NCBI RefSeq assembly: GCF_030770395.1
Contig: NZ_CP132480.1
Location: 1,351,335-1,415,334 of the forward strand
Source: Telluria beijingensis
GTDB taxonomy: Bacteria; Pseudomonadota; Gammaproteobacteria; Burkholderiales; Burkholderiaceae_D
DNA length: 64,000 nt
Reading direction: 5' to 3'
Shown here: positions 60,401 through 64,000 of the stretch, in pieces
Position numbering within the stretch: the stretch's first letter is position 1
Layout of the letters: every line of letters begins with the position of its first letter
The notes under the pieces: generated by a model
Database searches by the model: none
What the model saw: only the letters and a program-made list of their open reading frames with translations
What the model was told of the DNA's origin: nothing
Program-made: the position numbers and the translations under genes

Positions 60401-60587
60401 AGATGACCGAGTCTTCCAGCACCTGGGCCGATGCGCCCGGATAGGTCGCATTGATCACGATCGAGGGCGGAGCCACGTTCGGATACTGGGCGATCGGCAG
60501 CTGGGTGATGGAAACACCACCGATCACCATGATGAACAGCGCGATCACCCAGGCAAAGATGGGGCGGTCAATAAAATAACGTGCCAT
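57432..60587 (-). CDS. acrB: RND multidrug efflux transporter (AcrB/MexB family)
   Basis: A 1051-residue hydrophobic/amphiphilic efflux-1 (HAE-1) pump with twelve membrane helices and two large periplasmic loops. The N-terminus MARYFIDRPIFAWVIALFIM and the proton-relay helix VLVIGIVVDDAIVVVENVER are diagnostic. Length matches AcrB/MexB. It lies between the adaptor and channel genes. Substrates cannot be told from sequence, but this class exports many antibiotics, dyes and detergents. Confidence 0.97.
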   Translation of the reverse strand: MARYFIDRPIFAWVIALFIMVIGGVSITQLPIAQYPNVAPPSIVINATYPGASAQVLEDSVISVIEREMNGSPGLIYMESSSTASGAGSITLTFETGTDPELAQVDVQNRLSRAAPRLPASVNQQGVRVDKVRANFLLVTILSSDDPKWDPIALGDYASRSVLPEIQRIKGVGTAQLFGTERAMRVWIDPAKLVGLNLSPGDVNAAIQSQNAQVASGTIGDLPLAAGQEITATVVVTGQLSTVEQFGNIVLRANPDGSTVRLKDVARLEIGGQAYQTSARLNGKPSSGIGVQLTPTGNALETAELVKTRMEELSKFFPHGVKYTIPYDSSKFISISIEQVVHTLVEAIVLVFLVMFLFLQNIRYTVIPTIVVPVALLGSLATLLALGYSINVLTMFGMVLVIGIVVDDAIVVVENVERIMSEEGLPPLEATRKAMGQITGAIIGVTVVLMSVFVPLAFFGGAVGNIYRQFAVVMVSSIAFSAFLALTLTPALCAHLLKPIEKGHHEKKGFFGWFNRKFSSTAKGYEGFVAKILRHTGRGMVVFAVVVGVVALLFTRMPNSFLPNEDQGYIVLNVQLPPGATQERTNQVMTAVENFTMKQPEVANMISILGFSFSGSGQNMALAFVPLKDWSERKEAGSDAQGLAGRIMGGVSGIRDAFIFAISPPPIPELGRGTGFSFRLQDRGSNGHDALLAARNQLLGMASQSKILTGVRPEGLEDAPQVRLDIDRDKAQALGVSFTAINTAISTSLGSSYVNDFPNAGRLQRVVVQAEASARMQPDDLLKLNAINNQGQAVPLSSFATTRWVTGPMQTLRYNGYPAMSLSGDAAPGYSTGDALAEMERLAGQLPAGFAFEWTGQSREEVLSGSTMSILMAFSMLAIFLALAALYESWSIPVSVLLVVPLGILGAILAANMRGFPNDVYFKIGLVTIIGLAAKNAVLIIEFAKDLQAQGKSPVEAAIEAAHLRFRPIIMTSLAFILGVLPLVIAGGAGAASQRAIGTGVMGGMITATVFGVLFVPLFFVVIRTLFKGSERQRKIYAHEQDKPADQGNKI

Positions 60588-60617
60588 TGAATTATTCCTG
60601 TTCTTGTACTGCGGCGC

Positions 60618-61934
60618 TTAGCGGCTCGTTGCCGGTGCTTCGGCGCCGGCCGCCGGCGTGCCCTTGTTCGGGGTCGGCGTGGTCGCCGCCGGCGCTGCGC
60701 CGGCCGGGTTGCCGGTGGCTGCTTCCGGGGTGCCCGGCTGCGCCGTTGCCGGCGCAGCGCCCGCAGGCGCGGCCTTCGGCTGCCACGGCACGGCCTTGAC
60801 TGGCGTACCTGGCGGCATCATCTGGATTTTCTGGAAGCCGTCGACCATCACGCGTTCGCCTTCCTTCAGGCCGCCGGTAACGATCCAGCTCTGGCCCTGC
60901 TGCGAGGCGATGGTGACGTTGCGCGGCACCGGCTTGTTGTCGGCGCCGACCACGGTCAGCGAGTCGCCCTGGGCGCCGCCGCGGGTCACGGCCTGCTGCG
61001 GGATCAGGATGCCGTTCGGCAGCGAGGCCTGGGCGATGCGCACGCGCACGTACTGGCCTGGCAGCAGGGCGTTGTTCCTGTTGTCGACGGTGGCGCGCAG
61101 CACGATCTGGCCGGTGCCCGGGTCGACGGTCACGTCCGAGAACAGCAGCTTGCCGCGGGTCGGCAGCTCGGAACCATCTTCCAGCAGCACCGTCACCGGC
61201 ACATTGTCGGCGCCGCCGCCTTGCTTGCGCAGGCGCTGCAGCTCGGTGGCCGACTGGGTAATATTCAGGTACATGCTGTCGGTCTGCTGGATCAGCGCCA
61301 GCTCGGTCGACTGGGTCGCCGACACCAAGGCGCCTTCGGTCACCAGCGCGCGGCCGATGCGGCCCGAGATGGGAGCGTTCACATTCGTGTAACCAACATT
61401 GATCTGTGCGACTTTCAACTGGGCCCTGGCGGCGGCAACTTCGGCCTCACCCTGCTTTTGGGCGGCGACGGCGTTGTCGAATTCCTGTTTACTGACGGCG
61501 TTGGCTTCGACCAGTGGCTTGTAGCGCTCGGCGATGGCCTGCGATGCGACCAGGTTGGCTTCCGCGCGCGCCACGTCGGCGCGGGCAGCGGCGAGCTGGG
61601 CCTGGTAAGGCGCCGGATCGATGGTGAACAGCGACTGGCCCTGCTTGACGATGCTGCCTTCGGTGAAGGAACGCTTGAGCACGACGCCATCGACACGGGC
61701 GCGTACCTGCGCGGTGCGGATCGGTTCTACGCGCGCCGGCAACTCGGTCTGCAGGGCGACGGTTTCGAATTTGGCGGTGACGACGCCGACTTCCGGGGCG
61801 GGCATCTGGCCGCCCGGGGCGGCGCCGGCAGGGGCCGCGTCTTTCTTGCCGCAGGCGGACAGCAGGACCAGGGCCGCCATGGTGGCGACGGCAACCCGGG
61901 TCAGGGATGGGGACGAGGATTGGGCAGGGCGCAT
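60618..61934 (-). CDS. acrA: RND efflux periplasmic adaptor (AcrA/MexA family)
   Basis: A 438-residue membrane-fusion lipoprotein with lipobox (ALVLLSACGKKD). The lipoyl half-motifs (LPARVEPIRTAQVRARVDGV, INVGYTNVNAPISGRIGRAL) flank an alpha-helical hairpin; the barrel and membrane-proximal domains follow. A long Pro/Ala tail (about 390-438) is unusual but fits the GC-rich genome. First gene of the operon, divergent from the TetR-type gene with a palindrome between. Confidence 0.95.
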   Translation of the reverse strand: MRPAQSSSPSLTRVAVATMAALVLLSACGKKDAAPAGAAPGGQMPAPEVGVVTAKFETVALQTELPARVEPIRTAQVRARVDGVVLKRSFTEGSIVKQGQSLFTIDPAPYQAQLAAARADVARAEANLVASQAIAERYKPLVEANAVSKQEFDNAVAAQKQGEAEVAAARAQLKVAQINVGYTNVNAPISGRIGRALVTEGALVSATQSTELALIQQTDSMYLNITQSATELQRLRKQGGGADNVPVTVLLEDGSELPTRGKLLFSDVTVDPGTGQIVLRATVDNRNNALLPGQYVRVRIAQASLPNGILIPQQAVTRGGAQGDSLTVVGADNKPVPRNVTIASQQGQSWIVTGGLKEGERVMVDGFQKIQMMPPGTPVKAVPWQPKAAPAGAAPATAQPGTPEAATGNPAGAAPAATTPTPNKGTPAAGAEAPATSR

Positions 61935-62034
61935 TACTTGTGCTTCCTTCTAGTTAGTGATTCGCACTGAAAGTCACACTCCTGTCAACAACATATGCAT
62001 GGGAAGTGATTTCAATGCTGGCTTTTGCAAATAG

Positions 62035-62064
62035 TTTTATATACTATCACGACTGTATGTAAAA
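62035..62064. promoter_or_regulatory. candidate AcrR-type operator
   Basis: TTTTATATACT (62035-62045) and TGTATGTAAAA (62054-62064) form an imperfect palindrome: 9 of 11 arm positions pair, around an 8-bp centre. It lies in the 170-bp gap between the divergent acrA-like and TetR-type genes. The TGTATGTA arm resembles the half-site recognised by E. coli AcrR. Repressor binding would control both directions. Confidence 0.65.
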
Positions 62065-62104
62065 TGTTTTAAGCACCTATTAATTCGAGGGTTACTCAAA
62101 AGAA

Positions 62105-62722
62105 ATGGTTCGCAGGACTAAGGAAGAGGCAGCGGCCACCCGCGACAGCATTCTTGATGCAGCAGAAATCTTGTTCGCAAAGCAGGGTGTTTCACGAACA
62201 ACATTACAGCACATCGCAACGGCGGCGGGTGTAACGCGCGGCGCTATTTATTGGCACTTTGTCGACAAGGGAGCTGTCTTCAGCGCGATGATGGATCGCG
62301 CCACGATGCCGATGGATACGGCCGTCAAGCAACTCGGGGAGCGCGAGATCGCCGACCCCTTGCAGCGCCTGCGCGACGAGATGATGGCGGTGCTGCAGAT
62401 CGTGGTCAGCGACGAGAAGTCGCGCCGGGTATTCGAGATCGCCACCCTCAAGACCGAGTTCACCGAAGAGGTCGACTCAGCGCGCGTGCGCAAGCGCGAG
62501 GCGGTGGCCGAGTGGCGCGCGCGCATGGAAGCGCAGTTCGCCGAGGCGCGCGCCAACGGCCAGTTGCCGGCCGCCGTTGATCCGCACACTGCCGCCACCG
62601 GCATGTGGGTCATGCTCGACGGCCTGCTGCGCAACTGGCTGTTCGACCTCGAGTCGTTCGACCTGATGGCGCTCGGTGGGGAGGTGATCGATACGTTCCT
62701 GGCGGGGTTGAAGGCGCGTTGA
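62105..62722 (+). CDS. acrR: TetR-family repressor (AcrR/MexR-like) of the efflux operon
   Basis: A 205-residue TetR regulator. The N-terminal helix-turn-helix is clear (ILDAAEILFAKQGVSRTTLQ, IATAAGVTRGAIYWHFVDKG), and the C-terminal domain matches the AcrR-type TetR_C family (RRVFEIATLKTEFTEEVDSA, WVMLDGLLRNWLF). Position and the palindrome upstream indicate that it represses the adjacent pump, with drugs as inducers. The 3' side is a long inverted-repeat element shared with the convergent transaldolase gene. Confidence 0.9.
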   Translation: MVRRTKEEAAATRDSILDAAEILFAKQGVSRTTLQHIATAAGVTRGAIYWHFVDKGAVFSAMMDRATMPMDTAVKQLGEREIADPLQRLRDEMMAVLQIVVSDEKSRRVFEIATLKTEFTEEVDSARVRKREAVAEWRARMEAQFAEARANGQLPAAVDPHTAATGMWVMLDGLLRNWLFDLESFDLMALGGEVIDTFLAGLKAR

Positions 62723-62784
62723 ATGTCGTGGGCCGGTTTGGGCGGCCGCCATCCAACACTGGAATTTTTTGGCTGGCTTAAAAA

Positions 62785-62888
62785 CGTCGTCCCCGCGCAG
62801 GCGGGGACCCAAGTCTTGCGCAGGCCACCAGGATCGCTGTATGTGGCTGTGCGAGAAAACTTGAGTCCCCGCCTGCGCGGGGACGACG
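62785..62888. repeat. intergenic inverted-repeat element, copy 3
   Basis: Arms 62785-62814 and 62859-62888, about 30 bp each, inverted around a 44-bp centre. The unit reads CGTCGTCCCCGCGCAGGCGG followed by GGACCCAAGT. The paired changes (GTTCCC to GTCCCC and GGGAAC to GGGGAC) keep the internal stem, which is compensatory change. It lies between convergent TetR-type and tal genes. Confidence 0.85.
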
Positions 62889-62910
62889 TGGCGAGTGTAG
62901 CTGTCGCTGT

Positions 62911-63840
62911 TTAACGCATCCCTTCAATCATCTGCTTGAGCTTGATCGAATCCGCCACGAAAGCGCGGATGCCTTCGGCCAGCTTCTCGGTGCCCATCGC
63001 GTCTTCGTTCAGCATGAAGCGGAAGGTCTTTTCGTCGATTGCGATCTTCTCGATGCTGATGCTTTCGTCTTTGCTCAGCTTGCGCTCGACCGGCGCCTCG
63101 CTGTCGGCCAGCTTCTGCAGCAGGTCGGGCGAGATGGTGAGCAGGTCGCAACCGGCCAGCTCCAGGATCTGCGAGGTATTGCGGAAGCTCGCGCCCATCA
63201 CTTCGGTGTCGTAGCCGAACTTGCGGTAGTACTGGTAGATGCGCTTGACCGACTGCACGCCCGGATCGTCGGCGCCCTGGTAGTCGGTACCGGTCGACTT
63301 CTTGTGCCAGTCATAGATGCGGCCGACGAACGGCGAGATCAGTTTCACGTTCGCTTCCGCGCAGGCCACTGCCTGGCACAGCGAGAACAGCAGCGTCAGG
63401 TTGCAGTGGATGCCATCCTTTTCCAGGATCTCGGCGGCGCGGATGCCTTCCCAGGTCGAGGCGATCTTGATCAGCACGCGCTCGCGCGACACGCCGTTCT
63501 TTTCATACAGCGCGATCAGTTCGCGGCCCTTGGCAACGGTGGCTTCGGTATCGAACGACAGCGCGGCGTCGATCTCGGTCGAGACGCGGCCCGGCACATA
63601 TTTCAGGATCTCGACGCCGAAGGCGATCAGGAGGCTGTCGACGATCGCTTCGACCAAGGCGCCGGGCGCATCGGCGATGGCTTTTTCCAGCAGCGGACGG
63701 TATTCGGGCTTCTGCACTGCCTTCAGGATCAGCGACGGATTGGTGGTCGCATCCTGCGGGGCATAGGCCTTGATCGACTGGAAGTCGCCGGTGTCGGCGA
63801 CCACGGTGGTGTACTGCTTGAGCTGTTCGAGTTGGTTCAT
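62911..63840 (-). CDS. tal: transaldolase
   Basis: Transfers a dihydroxyacetone unit between sugar phosphates in the non-oxidative pentose phosphate pathway. The 309-residue enzyme is of the TalB type. The Schiff-base lysine lies in [19 protein letters not shown]; other landmarks are [33 protein letters not shown] and [11 protein letters not shown]. Length is normal. It is followed on the same strand, upstream, by a GAF-domain gene. Confidence 0.97.
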   Translation of the reverse strand: MNQLEQLKQYTTVVADTGDFQSIKAYAPQDATTNPSLILKAVQKPEYRPLLEKAIADAPGALVEAIVDSLLIAFGVEILKYVPGRVSTEIDAALSFDTEATVAKGRELIALYEKNGVSRERVLIKIASTWEGIRAAEILEKDGIHCNLTLLFSLCQAVACAEANVKLISPFVGRIYDWHKKSTGTDYQGADDPGVQSVKRIYQYYRKFGYDTEVMGASFRNTSQILELAGCDLLTISPDLLQKLADSEAPVERKLSKDESISIEKIAIDEKTFRFMLNEDAMGTEKLAEGIRAFVADSIKLKQMIEGMR

Positions 63841-63872
63841 GGTGGGTCTCTGGATGGTAAGGCGTGACGCAA

Positions 63873-64000
63873 TTAGAAATCGGTGGCGGCGATGAAGGCG
63901 GCGAGCATGGCTTCCAGCCCGACCCGGTCTTCTTCCGAAAAACGGTCCGGCCGCGGGCTGTCGATATCGAACACGCCAATCAGCTTGTCGTCCTTGATCA
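63873..64000 (-). CDS. GAF-domain protein, free methionine (R)-sulfoxide reductase-like (3' part)
   Basis: Only the last 42 codons are inside the window: the frame reads through the right edge and ends with TAA at 63873-63875. The visible tail ([29 protein letters not shown]) is the C-terminal block of fRMsr-type GAF proteins, which reduce free methionine-R-sulfoxide. The catalytic cysteines are outside. It is 32 bp upstream of tal on the same strand. Confidence 0.75.
   Translation of the reverse strand, partial: IKDDKLIGVFDIDSPRPDRFSEEDRVGLEAMLAAFIAATDF

Overview
The window is GC-rich DNA with tightly packed genes and many four-base start/stop overlaps. The gene content (gmk-rpoZ-spoT, yicC, rph-rdgB-hemW, greB, a bacteriophytochrome-type haem oxygenase, FecI/FecR iron signalling, a fliC-flaG-fliD-fliS-fliT run) and the protein sequences suggest a betaproteobacterium of the Oxalobacteraceae, Massilia/Duganella-like. 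That placement is recognition from memory, not a computed assignment.

Bases 1-29,400 are dominated by flagellar genes. fliE (minus) diverges from a plus-strand export-gate operon, fliM-fliN-fliP-fliQ-fliR-flhB-flhA. This order lacks fliO and resembles lateral or Flag-2 loci. The operon runs without a break into seven genes that look like a nucleotide-sugar acylation pathway: a VioA-like aminotransferase, two ketoacyl synthases III, an acyl carrier protein, a short-chain dehydrogenase, a PglD/NeuD-like acyltransferase and a Rieske oxygenase. I infer flagellin decoration. Facing it is an unusual gene that joins a GntR DNA-binding domain to a FliK-type C-terminal domain. An EF-hand protein, a truncated winged-helix gene and an HD-GYP-like/LuxR regulator with an AhpD-like partner follow. 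Next is the minus-strand run fliC, flaG, (IS element), fliD, fliS, fliT, fliK-like, flhB-C-like, ycgR, with sigma-28-type promoters before fliC and fliD. An intact IS1595-type element with 8-bp target duplications sits exactly in the T-tract of the flaG terminator. Beyond fliC are fliB (flagellin lysine methylase) and a GGDEF diguanylate cyclase.

Bases 29,400-49,600 are mostly core and housekeeping genes: a NarL-type two-component pair, greB, bphO, spoT, rpoZ, gmk, yicC, a Ser/Thr kinase-PP2C phosphatase pair, rph, rdgB and hemW. A TonB receptor/FecR/FecI/PepSY iron-uptake set follows, then a DUF2231 membrane protein with a sorbosone-dehydrogenase-like lipoprotein. Three copies of a long inverted repeat built on CGTCGTTCCCGCGCAGGCGG lie between genes.

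Bases 49,700-55,900 hold a type VI secretion cargo module: VgrG with a C-terminal extension, a lipase-type effector, a Tli4-like immunity lipoprotein and a PAAR tip. Its composition becomes clearly AT-richer inside vgrG and stays so to the end, which points to horizontal exchange of the effector module.

Bases 55,900-64,000 carry a three-gene RND efflux operon with a divergent TetR repressor and a palindromic operator between them, then transaldolase and the 3' end of a GAF-domain methionine sulfoxide reductase-like gene. I found no tRNA, rRNA or CRISPR array.
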